From positions 1-13,018 of the forward strand of contig JADFMW010000050.1 in the NCBI GenBank assembly GCA_022563655.1: a stretch of 13,018 bases of DNA, given 5' to 3'. Position numbers and translations under genes: made by a program. Positions 1-6,974 of this stretch are shown here, piece by piece (within the stretch, counting starts at the first letter, position 1; each line of letters opens with the position of its first letter). Source of the stretch: Pseudomonadota bacterium. Lineage in GTDB: Bacteria; Pseudomonadota; Alphaproteobacteria; JAAXGF01. The notes beneath the pieces were generated by a model. The model ran no database searches, was not told the origin of the DNA, and saw only the letters and a program-made list of their open reading frames with translations.

Positions 1-1
1 C

Positions 2-139
2 GGCCGTTCGCTCGGGGCCGATCGACGAGCGCTGACCCCGCACGGCCTGGCCGTGCAGTCCGACGCGATCAAACCGACCCACCGCCCGGCCGGGAACGGC
101 GAGGGCGCGGTCGACGTCGAGATCACCGACGACCATTAA
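2..139 (+). CDS. C-terminal end of a HigB/RelE-like toxin, 5' partial and possibly decayed
   Basis: The frame is open from the window edge to a TAA at 137-139 and gives 45 residues ending GEGAVDVEITDDH. HigB-type toxins (RelE superfamily mRNA interferases) commonly end in a strand of the form G-x-x-DVEIVDYH, and the gene stops 8 bp before a HigA-type antitoxin, which is the usual toxin-first order of higBA. Both points suggest a HigB C-terminus. The rest of the visible stretch fits the family poorly: the conserved core before the last strand, with its aromatic and Arg residues (R-[VI]-x-F-R-[WF]), is not recognisable, and the usual final Tyr is Asp. It may be a diverged or eroded toxin. Most of the gene lies outside the window, so intact or broken status cannot be decided here. 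The type call rests mainly on the last dozen residues and the neighbour. Confidence 0.4.
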   Translation, partial: GRSLGADRRALTPHGLAVQSDAIKPTHRPAGNGEGAVDVEITDDH

Positions 140-147
140 GACGGACG

Positions 148-441
148 ATGCCCCGGAAACTCCCGCCCATCCATCCCGGCCAGGTCCTCAAGGAGGACTT
201 CATGGCGCCGCTTGACTTGAGCGCGACCAAGCTGGGGCACATCCTGGGCGTGCCGCCGAACCGCATCACCGAGATCGTGCGTGGCCGCCGCGGCATCAGC
301 GGCGATACGGCCCTCAGGCTGGCGCGCTACTTCGGCGTCTCGGCGCGGTTCTGGCTCAACCTGCAGAACCGCTACGACCTCGACATCGCCGAGGACGCCG
401 CCGGCGGGGAAATCAAGCACATTCCGCGGTACGCGGCGTGA
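148..441 (+). CDS. higA: HigA-type addiction module antitoxin (XRE family)
   Basis: This 97-residue protein is full length for HigA/VapI-like antitoxins, which bind and neutralise a HigB-type mRNA interferase and repress their own operon. The hallmark N-terminal segment HPGQVLKEDFM lies at residues 9-19. A helix-turn-helix of the XRE type follows at about 24-62, with LSATKLGHILGV, the recognition-helix region NRITEIVRGRRGIS, and DTALRLARYFG. The typical tail RFWLNLQNRYDLD is at about 68-80. The ATG at 148 is the natural start; no strong ribosome site precedes it, so translation is probably coupled to the gene ending at 139. It is intact even though the toxin-like frame in front looks diverged, so it could be an orphan antitoxin or a plain repressor. 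The protein ends in Ala-Ala, compatible with protease turnover but not proof of it. Confidence 0.88.
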   Translation: MPRKLPPIHPGQVLKEDFMAPLDLSATKLGHILGVPPNRITEIVRGRRGISGDTALRLARYFGVSARFWLNLQNRYDLDIAEDAAGGEIKHIPRYAA

Positions 442-451
442 GCGCGCCGCG
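432..451. repeat. 7-bp GC inverted repeat over the higA stop codon
   Basis: CGCGGCG (432-438) and CGCCGCG (445-451) are perfect inverted repeats around a 6-nt loop that holds the higA stop TGA. No T-run follows, so it is not a classical intrinsic terminator. It may stabilise the 3' end or be a chance result of GC-rich sequence. Confidence 0.35.
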
Positions 452-523
452 AGCGGCGGCTGGTGGGCGAAATAGTATGACCTACGGGGTGGTTCAAGTG
501 GGCTATTGAATTTGCTCGTCAGA

Positions 524-1369
524 CTATGCTTTGAGCGCATCGACAATGAATTTGTAAATACATTCCCGGCCATTAAAGAATATGGTGTTTGAATCATTTT
601 GAAAGCCTGACTGATAAAAAGCGACACCCGAAAGAATAGTTTGTGTTAGACGAATCTTACCGTTTTTTGTCTTTTCAAACAGAATTTGCCATAGCCCGCC
701 GCCGCTATATCCCTCGAAGTTCTCCGGACCATCATAACTCTCATCTCGTCTTATCGTGAATGTCCAGGCGTCGAACTCTGAATCTGATTCCAGCGGATTT
801 GCAAACCCCCAAACGATTTTTCCATTAAATTCACGTACGCGCTGAAATCCATGGCTAGGAGGCCTTTCCCCGGACAACTCTTCAGCAAAGCCGATTATCG
901 CCCAATAGCCCAAATGGTAGTTGGGGGGGGCAGACAATTGATGGGGCCGGTGTTTGGAAATATTGTAGAAGGACTTACGCGCAGTAATATTTCCTAGTAT
1001 CGCTTCGGGTAAAATAACGAGTGACAAATCGGGGGGGTCGCTTGCGCGCAAACTTTCTTTTCGTGGTAGCTGCACCTCTCTCATCAACTCTCTATGAAAC
1101 GTGAATTTGTGAATCTGACCCCGAGGAGACCCAGAAAGTATTAACCCGATTTCCTCCCTTTTCCGTAGTTCTTTGACAACATGCGCCGCTGTCAGAATTG
1201 CGTGACACTCGTCAATCTTCACAAGTGTCCCGCTGCCTCCGAGCGTTGCGTCATGACCATCTAATCCGGTTGGCTTTACAAAGCCCACCGTATAGTCGGA
1301 TATTCGCTTTAGCGTTTCTTCCTTTGTCTCAAAAGGAATGTCGACGGTTTGGATGGCTTCTAAGGACAT
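524..1369 (-). CDS. Cytosolic trypsin-like serine protease, standalone
   Basis: This 281-residue protein has the three landmarks of a chymotrypsin/trypsin-fold (Trypsin_2-like) peptidase in order: His63 in TAAHV (after GGSGTLV at 44-50), Asp114 in DPPDLSLVIL (111-120), and Ser222 in EGYSGGGLW (219-227). All three catalytic positions are kept, so it is probably active. There is no signal peptide, membrane segment or PDZ domain, so it is unlike the periplasmic DegP/HtrA enzymes and should act in the cytosol. Substrate and role are unknown to me. The DNA is clearly AT-richer than both flanks (for example 19 G/C of 60 at 541-600), which suggests recent acquisition. The ATG at 1369 lies 48 bp after the formate dehydrogenase stop on the same strand, but no convincing ribosome site precedes it; it could be expressed by read-through. 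Possible roles include defence or toxin-type proteolysis, or housekeeping of a mobile islet; the sequence does not choose. Confidence 0.8.
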   Translation of the reverse strand: MSLEAIQTVDIPFETKEETLKRISDYTVGFVKPTGLDGHDATLGGSGTLVKIDECHAILTAAHVVKELRKREEIGLILSGSPRGQIHKFTFHRELMREVQLPRKESLRASDPPDLSLVILPEAILGNITARKSFYNISKHRPHQLSAPPNYHLGYWAIIGFAEELSGERPPSHGFQRVREFNGKIVWGFANPLESDSEFDAWTFTIRRDESYDGPENFEGYSGGGLWQILFEKTKNGKIRLTQTILSGVAFYQSGFQNDSNTIFFNGRECIYKFIVDALKA

Positions 1370-1404
1370 ATAGGCGCGATGCGATAGGTGGTTGGTGATC
1401 GAAG

Positions 1405-1427
1405 GGCGGAGCTGGCGCTACTCCGCC
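1405..1427 (-). terminator. Possible weak terminator at the end of the formate dehydrogenase operon
   Basis: GGCGGAG (1405-1411) and CTCCGCC (1421-1427) form a perfect 7-bp stem around a 9-nt loop, and the loop contains the fdsA stop codon (1418-1420). On the minus strand the stem is followed by only two Ts (CTTCG), so termination would be weak and read-through into the protease gene is possible. Confidence 0.35.
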
Positions 1428-4183
1428 GCCCCGCCCGCGCGCTTCTCCACCCGGGCGGCGCAGAACTTGTACTCGGGGATCTTGCCGATCGGGTCGAGCG
1501 CCGGGTTGGTGAGCAGGTTCGCCGCCGCGTCGGTGAAGCAGAAGGGGATGAAGATCATCCCGGCGGGCACTTGGCCGTCGCGCCGCGCCTTGATCTCGAT
1601 GGCGCCGCGCCGGGTCGCCACGCGGATCGTCTCGCCGGGCTCGACGCCGAGGCGGGCGAGGTCGCGCGCATTGAGACACGCCACCGCCTCGGGCTCGAGC
1701 TCGTCGAGCACGCGCGCGCGCCGGGTGATCGCGCCGGTGTGCCAGTGCTCGAGCTGGCGCCCGGTGGTGAGGATCATCGGGTAGCGTTCGTCGGGCCGTT
1801 CGTCGGGCGGGATGATGTCGGCCGGCACCATCTTGCCGCGCTTCGATAGCGTCGGGAAGCCGTCGGCGAAGATCACCTCCTGGCCGGGCTCGTCTTCGCT
1901 GTCGCACGGGTACGTCACCGCGCTTTCGGCCATCAGCCGCTGCCAGCTGATGCCCTTGATCGAGTCCATGCATGCGCGCATCTCGGCGAACACGTCGCTG
2001 GGGTGGGCGTAGCTCCAGTCGAGCCCGATGCGGCGCGCGATCTCCTGGATGATCCACCAGTCCTGGCGGCACTCGCCCGGCATCTCCAGCGCCTGGCGCC
2101 CCATCTGCACCTGACGATTGGTGTTGGTCACCGTGCCGTCCTTCTCGGGCCAGGCCGAGGCCGGCAGCACCACGTCGGCGTGGAACGCGGTCTCGGTGAA
2201 GAAGATGTCCTGCACCACCAGGTGCTCGAGCTTGGCCAGCGCCTCGCGCGCGTGGCCGGCGTCGGGGTCCGACATCGCCGGGTTCTCGCCCATGACGTAC
2301 ATGCCCTTGATGACGCCGTCGTGGACCGCGTCCATGATCTCGACCACGGTCAGCCCCCGCTTGGGGTCGAGCTCGGTGCCCCACAGCGCCTCGAACTCGG
2401 CCCTGACGTCGCCGTCCTCGACCGAGCGGTAATCGGGGAAGACCATGGGGATCAGGCCGGCGTCGGAGGCGCCCTGGACGTTGTTCTGCCCGCGCAACGG
2501 GTGCAGCCCGGTGCCCGGCCGGCCGACCTGGCCGGTCATGAGCGCGAGGCTGATCAGGCAGCGCGCGTTGTCGGTGCCGTGGGTGCTCTGCGAGATGCCC
2601 ATGCCCCAGAAGATCATCGCCCGCTCGGCCCGGGCGTAGGTGCGCGCCACGGTGCGGATGGTCCCGGAGTCGATGCCGCAGACCGCCGCCATCGCCTCGG
2701 GCGGGTACTTCGTTAGGTGCTGCTTGAGCGCCTCGAAGCCCTCGGCGTGCGCCGCGACGTACTGCCGGTCGTACAGCTCTTCTCCAACGATGACGTGCAT
2801 CATCGCGTTCAACAGCGCGACGTCCGAGCCCGGCTTGAACTCGAGCATGTGGCTCGCGTGCTGCTTGAGCGCCTGGCCGCGCGGGTCGATGACGATCAGG
2901 GTCGCGCCCCGCTTCGCCGCGTTCTTGAAGAAGGTTGCCGCGACCGGGTGGTTCTCGGTCGGGTTGGCGCCGATGACGATGATCACGTCCGACTTGAGCG
3001 CGTCGGTGAACGGCGCCGTGACCGCGGCCGAACCCATGGTCTCCAACAGCGCCGCCACCGACGAGGCGTGACACAGCCGCGTGCAGTGGTCGACGTTGTT
3101 GGTGCCGAACCCGGCGCGCACCAGCTTCTGGAACAAATAGGCCTCCTCGTTCGAGCCCTTGGCCGAGCCGAAGCCGGCGAGCGCCCGGCCGCCGTCGCGG
3201 TCGCGGATGTCCGCGAGGCCCGCGGCGGCGCGATCGAGCGCCTCCTGCCACGTCGCCTCGCGGAAATGGCTCGATGGGTCGGCGGGGTCGACGTCGTCGA
3301 AGGCGTCTTTCCCGACTCCGTCCTTGCGGATCAGCGGCACGGTGAGGCGATGCGGATGGGTGATGTAGTCCAAGCCGAAGCGGCCCTTGACGCACAGCCG
3401 GCCCAGGTTCGCCGGGCCCTCGCGGCCGTCGACGTAGAGGATCTTGTTGTCCTTGATGTGGTACGTGATCTGGCAGCCGACGCCGCAGTAGGGGCACACG
3501 CTGTCGATCCGCTTGTCGGCGAACTCGGTGCGCACGCCCGCCTCGTCGAGCAGCGTCGCCGGCATCAGCGCGCCGGTGGGGCACGCCTGGACGCACTCGC
3601 CGCAAGCGACGCAGGTGCTCTCGCCCATCGGGTCGTCGAAGTCGAACACGATCTTGCTGTGGTGGCCGCGGAACGCCATGCCGATGACGTCGTTGACCTG
3701 GACCTCGCGGCAGGCGCGCACGCACAGCGTGCAGTGGATGCAGGCGTCGAGGTTGACCGCCATCGCCGGGTGACTGGCATCGGGCGGCGGCGCCTCGCGG
3801 GCGGGGAAGCGGCTCTTGAGCTGGCCCATGCTCTCGGCCCAGCGCCACAGCTCGGACTCGGGGTCGCGGGCGCTGTCGCGCGCCGGCTGGTCGGCGAGCA
3901 GCAGCTCCATCACCATGCGGCGCGCGGTCTCGGCGCGCGCCGTCGCGGTCTTGACCACCATGCCGGGCGTCGGCTTGCGGATGCACGAGGCGGCGAGCAC
4001 CCGCTCGCCCTCGACCTCGACCATGCAGACGCGGCAGTTGCCGTCGGCGCGGTAGGTCGCGGCGGTCGAGTAGCACAGGTGCGGGATGGCGATGCCCTGG
4101 CGGTGGGCGACTTGCCAGATGGTCTCGCCGGGCTCGGCGGAGACCTCGGCGCCGTCGAGCGTGAAGACGATCCGGTCACTCAT
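1418..4183 (-). CDS. fdsA: NAD-dependent formate dehydrogenase, catalytic alpha subunit (Mo/W-bis-MGD)
   Basis: This 921-residue subunit oxidises formate to CO2 at a molybdenum- or tungsten-bis-pyranopterin centre and passes two electrons along Fe-S clusters to the FMN subunit encoded just upstream; the complex is cytosolic. Cys37, 50, 53 and 67 form an N-terminal [2Fe-2S] ferredoxin domain. Two ferredoxin-type [4Fe-4S] clusters follow at Cys148/151/154/158 and Cys191/194/197/201. The cluster next to the metal is CPYCGVGC (230-237) with Cys264. The metal ligand is Cys371 with the neighbouring catalytic His372, in NNVDHCTRLCHASSVA, so this is a Cys and not a selenocysteine enzyme. The molybdopterin-dinucleotide domain occupies roughly the last 120 residues. 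No NuoG-like His/Cys3 cluster motif is seen between residues 70 and 140. The ATG at 4181-4183 overlaps the 3' end of fdsB by 8 bp, implying translational coupling. The usual fdsC/fdhD and fdsD genes do not follow. Confidence 0.95.
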   Translation of the reverse strand: MSDRIVFTLDGAEVSAEPGETIWQVAHRQGIAIPHLCYSTAATYRADGNCRVCMVEVEGERVLAASCIRKPTPGMVVKTATARAETARRMVMELLLADQPARDSARDPESELWRWAESMGQLKSRFPAREAPPPDASHPAMAVNLDACIHCTLCVRACREVQVNDVIGMAFRGHHSKIVFDFDDPMGESTCVACGECVQACPTGALMPATLLDEAGVRTEFADKRIDSVCPYCGVGCQITYHIKDNKILYVDGREGPANLGRLCVKGRFGLDYITHPHRLTVPLIRKDGVGKDAFDDVDPADPSSHFREATWQEALDRAAAGLADIRDRDGGRALAGFGSAKGSNEEAYLFQKLVRAGFGTNNVDHCTRLCHASSVAALLETMGSAAVTAPFTDALKSDVIIVIGANPTENHPVAATFFKNAAKRGATLIVIDPRGQALKQHASHMLEFKPGSDVALLNAMMHVIVGEELYDRQYVAAHAEGFEALKQHLTKYPPEAMAAVCGIDSGTIRTVARTYARAERAMIFWGMGISQSTHGTDNARCLISLALMTGQVGRPGTGLHPLRGQNNVQGASDAGLIPMVFPDYRSVEDGDVRAEFEALWGTELDPKRGLTVVEIMDAVHDGVIKGMYVMGENPAMSDPDAGHAREALAKLEHLVVQDIFFTETAFHADVVLPASAWPEKDGTVTNTNRQVQMGRQALEMPGECRQDWWIIQEIARRIGLDWSYAHPSDVFAEMRACMDSIKGISWQRLMAESAVTYPCDSEDEPGQEVIFADGFPTLSKRGKMVPADIIPPDERPDERYPMILTTGRQLEHWHTGAITRRARVLDELEPEAVACLNARDLARLGVEPGETIRVATRRGAIEIKARRDGQVPAGMIFIPFCFTDAAANLLTNPALDPIGKIPEYKFCAARVEKRAGGAAE

Positions 4184-5900
4184 TCGGGGTCCTCGCCAGG
4201 TCCTCGCGGAAATGCCTGAGCGCCATGAGCATGGGGTTCGGCGCGGCTTGGCCGAGGCCGCAGATCGAGGCGTCGATCATCGCGGTGCTAAGCTCCACGA
4301 GCAGCGGCTCGTCCCATTTCGGCCGGCTCATCAGCTGCACGGCCTTTTCCGCGCCGACGCGGCACGGCGTGCACTGGCCGCAGCTTTCGTCCTCGAAGAA
4401 ACGCATCAGGTTGAGCGCCACGTCGCGCACGTTGTCGTGGTCGGACAAGACGATGATGGCCGCGGAGCCGATGAAGCAGTCGTAAGGCTGGAGAGTGTCG
4501 AAATCGAGCGGCACGTCGCCGAGCGAAGCCGGCAGGATGCCGCCCGAGGCGCCGCCCGGCAGGTAGCCCTTGAAGACGTGGCCGTCCTGCATGCCGCCGC
4601 AGAATTCGTCGATCAGCTCGCGCGCGGTGATGCCGGCGGGCGCCAGCTTGACCCCCGGCTCCTTGACCCGGCCGGACACCGAGAAGCTGCGCAGGCCCTT
4701 GCGGCCGTTGCGGCCGTGCGAGGTGAACCACTCTGCTCCCTTCTCCACCAGGTCGCGAACCCAGTAGACGGTCTCGACGTTGTGGATCAGGGTCGGCCGG
4801 CCGAACAGCCCCACCTGCGTCGGGAACGGCGGCCGGTGCCGCGGCAGGCCGCGCTTGCCCTCGATGCTCTCGATCATCGCCCCTTCCTCGCCGCAGATGT
4901 AGGCGCCGGCGCCGCGGCGGAGATGTATCCTGGTCGCCCGGTCGAGCCCCGCCGCCTCGACCTTGGCGATCTCGCGCAGCAGGATCTCGCGCACCCCGGG
5001 GTACTCGTCGCGCAGGTAGATGTAAACCTCGGCTGCCTCGACCGCCCACGCGGCGACGAGCGTGCCTTCGAGGCAGCGGTGCGGGTCGGTCTCCATGTAG
5101 TGGCGGTCCTTGAAGGTGCCGGGCTCGCCCTCGTCGGCGTTGATCGCCATCAGGCGCGGCGGCGGCTCCTGGCGCACGAAGCGCCACTTGCTGCCGGCGG
5201 GGAAGCCGGCGCCGCCGAGGCCGCGCAGGCCCGAGGCTTCCAGCACCGCGACCAGTTCTTCGGCGCCTCGCTTGCCGTCGAGGCAGTCGCGCAAGAGCTT
5301 GTATCCGCCCGCTTCGGCGTACGCCTCGTAGTCGATGTAGGGCGCGATTTCGGGCTCGAAATCGCCGGCGGCGACCACCTTCGCCACTTTGTCCGCGTCG
5401 GCGTTGACGACGTGGCGCTGGCCGACCGCGACCGCCGGTGCGCACTCGCAGCGCCCCATGCACGGCGCGCGGACCACGCGCACCTCGGGGCCGAGCCCGC
5501 CGCGGACCGCGTCGAGCAGCGCCGCGGCGCCCGCCATCTCGCAGGTCAGGCTGTCGCAGACGCGCACGGTCAGGGGCGGCGGCAACGCATCTTCGCCCCC
5601 CTTCACGACATCGAAGTGGGCGTAGAAGGTGGCGACCTCGAACGCCTCGGCCAGCGGCAGGCGCATCTCCTCGGCCAGCGCCGCGAGGCGGGCGGCCGAG
5701 ATGTGGTGGTAGCGGTCCTGGATGAGGTGAAGGTGCTCGATCAAGAGGTCGCGGCGGCGCGGGCGGTCGCCGAGCAGCGCGCGGATCTCCGACCGCGCCG
5801 CCTCGTCGACCTGGCGGCCCCGGTTTTCGACCCTCGTCTTGCGCTTGCTCGACCCCGGATGGCGGTAGTTGCGAACTTCCGGCTGCGCTCCCGACATCAC
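4176..5900 (-). CDS. fdsB: NAD-dependent formate dehydrogenase, fused gamma-beta diaphorase subunit (FdsG-FdsB)
   Basis: This 574-residue protein takes electrons from the alpha subunit and reduces NAD+. Residues ~30-185 are a NuoE/FdsG-like thioredoxin-fold domain with a [2Fe-2S] site at Cys115, 120, 147 and 151. Residues ~190-574 are NuoF/FdsB-like, with the glycine-rich FMN/NADH segment GLRGLGGAGFPAGSKW (224-239), a second flavin motif GAYICGEEGAMIESIEGKRG (332-351), and a [4Fe-4S] site ESCGQCTPC (505-513) plus Cys547. In many proteobacteria these are two genes; a fusion of about this length is known for Methylobacterium extorquens Fdh1 beta, a tungsten-type enzyme, and this pair resembles it closely. 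GTG at 5898-5900 and ATG at 5895-5897 are both possible starts; an AGAGGG ribosome site lies just upstream and the ATG is the likelier one. It is first in the operon with fdsA. Confidence 0.93.
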   Translation of the reverse strand: MMSGAQPEVRNYRHPGSSKRKTRVENRGRQVDEAARSEIRALLGDRPRRRDLLIEHLHLIQDRYHHISAARLAALAEEMRLPLAEAFEVATFYAHFDVVKGGEDALPPPLTVRVCDSLTCEMAGAAALLDAVRGGLGPEVRVVRAPCMGRCECAPAVAVGQRHVVNADADKVAKVVAAGDFEPEIAPYIDYEAYAEAGGYKLLRDCLDGKRGAEELVAVLEASGLRGLGGAGFPAGSKWRFVRQEPPPRLMAINADEGEPGTFKDRHYMETDPHRCLEGTLVAAWAVEAAEVYIYLRDEYPGVREILLREIAKVEAAGLDRATRIHLRRGAGAYICGEEGAMIESIEGKRGLPRHRPPFPTQVGLFGRPTLIHNVETVYWVRDLVEKGAEWFTSHGRNGRKGLRSFSVSGRVKEPGVKLAPAGITARELIDEFCGGMQDGHVFKGYLPGGASGGILPASLGDVPLDFDTLQPYDCFIGSAAIIVLSDHDNVRDVALNLMRFFEDESCGQCTPCRVGAEKAVQLMSRPKWDEPLLVELSTAMIDASICGLGQAAPNPMLMALRHFREDLARTPNE

Positions 5901-5928
5901 CCTCTATCCCGACTGGCTTCAGCTTGTG

Positions 5929-5957
5929 AAAATTGCAGACTAACCAAGGTTTGTAAA
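5929..5957 (-). promoter_or_regulatory. Candidate sigma-70 promoter for the formate dehydrogenase operon
   Basis: Read on the minus strand, TTTACA (5957-5952, five of six matches to TTGACA) is followed after exactly 17 nt by AATTTT (5934-5929), a poor -10 box with three of six matches. Transcription would start near 5922, about 25 nt before the fdsB start. The weak -10 box would fit an activated promoter. Confidence 0.33.
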
Positions 5958-5961
5958 CTGC

Positions 5962-5973
5962 GCGGCGCGCCGC
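5962..5973. promoter_or_regulatory. 12-bp perfect palindrome directly upstream of the candidate fds promoter
   Basis: GCGGCGCGCCGC is its own reverse complement and ends 4 bp upstream of the candidate -35 box of fdsB. The place suits an activator or repressor dimer. All-G/C palindromes occur by chance in such DNA, so this is only a candidate operator. Confidence 0.28.
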
Positions 5974-6004
5974 TCCCGAGTTTCGCAAGCGGCGCTGTAT
6001 TCGC

Positions 6005-6022
6005 GCCAACGCCGGCGTTTGC
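6005..6022. promoter_or_regulatory. Second palindrome in the fdsB upstream region
   Basis: AACGCCGGCGTT (6008-6019) is a perfect 12-bp palindrome, extending to 18 bp (6005-6022) with one mismatched pair. It lies just downstream of the DUF3553 stop on the minus strand and its centre is 46 bp from that of the palindrome at 5962-5973. It could be an operator or part of the DUF3553 3' end. There is no T-run of a terminator. Confidence 0.3.
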
Positions 6023-6023
6023 C

Positions 6024-6218
6024 CTAAGCGTCGGCCGCGTCCGGCTCGATCACCTCGAGATCGACGATGTCGGCGTTCACCAGGCGTTTGCCGACATTGT
6101 CGAAGTTCGCCGTGACCCGGTTGCCGATGACCGACTGGACCTGGCCCGTCCCCCAGTCGGGACGGCCCGGATGGCGGACGAAGGTTCCGGGCACGAGACG
6201 GCTGCCCACGCTGCTCAT
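6024..6218 (-). CDS. DUF3553 family small protein, Tudor/CarD-like fold suspected
   Basis: This 64-residue protein matches the short alphaproteobacterial DUF3553 family. The reading frame continues upstream, but the ATG at 6216-6218 is chosen because a full AAAGGAGG ribosome site (6228-6235) sits 9 nt before it and the family begins there. Its core PGTFVRHPGRPDWGTGQV (10-27) followed by VTANFDNVGKRLV (35-47) has the pattern of small beta-barrels such as the C-terminal Tudor domain of PcrA/UvrD and the RNA-polymerase-binding domain of CarD/Mfd: a hydrophobic-V-x-H-P start, a W/F-G-x-G-x-V turn, then V-x-F and a G-x-K. By that resemblance it may bind RNA polymerase; this is inference and no function is established that I know of. 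It is divergent from chpT and lies upstream of fdsB on the same strand. Confidence 0.85.
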   Translation of the reverse strand: MSSVGSRLVPGTFVRHPGRPDWGTGQVQSVIGNRVTANFDNVGKRLVNADIVDLEVIEPDAADA

Positions 6219-6258
6219 CCTTGTTTTCCTCCTTTCGCGCCGATCGCGTCCAGGAAAT

Positions 6259-6285
6259 GTTACATAGAGCCGTTTTCGATATAGT
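6259..6285 (+). promoter_or_regulatory. Candidate chpT promoter in the divergent DUF3553-chpT gap
   Basis: The 126-bp gap between the divergent DUF3553 and chpT starts has an AT-rich core at about 6255-6290. On the plus strand GTTACA (6259-6264) and TATAGT (6280-6285, five of six matches to TATAAT) are separated by 15 nt, slightly short for sigma-70. No clear matching promoter was found for the minus-strand gene, although it must lie in the same gap. Confidence 0.27.
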
Positions 6286-6344
6286 ACAGCTGTCGGGAGA
6301 ACGCGGCGCGGGGCGCGGCGACGGCCCGCCGCGGAGGGCAAGGC

Positions 6345-6974
6345 ATGGATGATCTGAGGTTTGCTTCGCTGCTGTGCACCCGCCTGTGCCACGATCTCAT
6401 CGGGCCGGTGGGGGCGGTGAACAATGGTCTCGAGCTGCTCGCCGATCAGTCCTCGGGCATCCCGGACGAGGTCGTCGAACTGGTCCAGCAGAGCGGCGGC
6501 GAGGCGGTGCGCAGGCTCCGGTTCTTCCGCGCCGCGTACGGTATCCCAGGCGGCGGGAACACGCTCGAAGCCGCTCGAGCCATCGCGCAAGATCTGTTCG
6601 TGAGCGGCAAGATCGCGCTCGACTGGCCGGAGGCGCCGCCCGCCCTGGCGCGGCGGGACGAGCTTGCCCGGCTGCTCCTCAACATGGTGGTCTGCGCATC
6701 CGAGACGCTGCCCCGCGGCGGTCGCGTCGCGGTGCGGCTCGCCGCCGCGGAGGACTTGGCCCTGCGCGTCGTGGCCACTGGCGTGACCATCAAGATTCCC
6801 GAGGCCGCGCGCGAGAACCTTGCCGGCGCGACCGACGTCGCGGCGCTCGACCCGCGCACGGTTGCCTTCTACCTTACGGCCCGGCTCGCGGCCGCGCTGG
6901 GCGGCGCGGTCGAGCTCGCGACCCCCGCACCCGATACGGCCGAGCTTTGCGCCAGCGTGCCGGCGCGCGCTTGA
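6345..6974 (+). CDS. chpT: Histidine phosphotransferase ChpT
   Basis: ChpT is the cytosolic phosphotransfer protein that relays phosphate from the hybrid kinase CckA to the response regulators CtrA and CpdR in alphaproteobacteria. The signature is at the N-terminus: FASLLCTRLCHDLIGPVGAV (6-25), with His16 as the phosphorylated residue, followed by NNGLELL (26-32). The second half (~75-205) is the degenerate HATPase-like domain that lacks ATP-binding boxes, as in the family. Its 209 residues are a normal length. The ATG at 6345 has a GGAGG ribosome site at 6333-6337. It starts the plus-strand cluster, divergent from DUF3553, and its partner ctrA is encoded about 6 kb downstream, with the che operon in between. 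Confidence 0.93.
   Translation: MDDLRFASLLCTRLCHDLIGPVGAVNNGLELLADQSSGIPDEVVELVQQSGGEAVRRLRFFRAAYGIPGGGNTLEAARAIAQDLFVSGKIALDWPEAPPALARRDELARLLLNMVVCASETLPRGGRVAVRLAAAEDLALRVVATGVTIKIPEAARENLAGATDVAALDPRTVAFYLTARLAAALGGAVELATPAPDTAELCASVPARA

Noticed and set aside
922..930. Homopolymer G runs in the protease gene as possible frameshift or sequencing error
   Set aside because: The reading frame continues through both runs and keeps the Asp and Ser catalytic motifs downstream, so no frameshift is indicated.
488..1393. GGTGGTT at 488-494 and 1387-1393 as possible target-site duplication around the AT-rich islet
   Set aside because: A 7-bp match between two ~100-bp flanks is expected by chance about as often as not, and no inverted repeats, integrase or transposase accompany it.
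1329..4076. A 915-codon minus-strand open frame parallel to fdsA in another frame
   Set aside because: It is an Arg/Pro/Gly-rich shadow of fdsA, whose own frame holds all Fe-S and catalytic motifs.
2717..6284. Long plus-strand open frames of 500 and 732 codons opposite fdsA and fdsB
   Set aside because: They are Ala/Arg/Val/Asp-rich mirror frames of high-GC codon usage, show no recognisable domains and run across well-supported genes on the other strand.
6219..6590. N-terminal extension of the DUF3553 frame to 188 residues
   Set aside because: The extension is Arg-rich, runs antisense into chpT, and the ATG at 6216-6218 has an ideal ribosome site and matches the family start.
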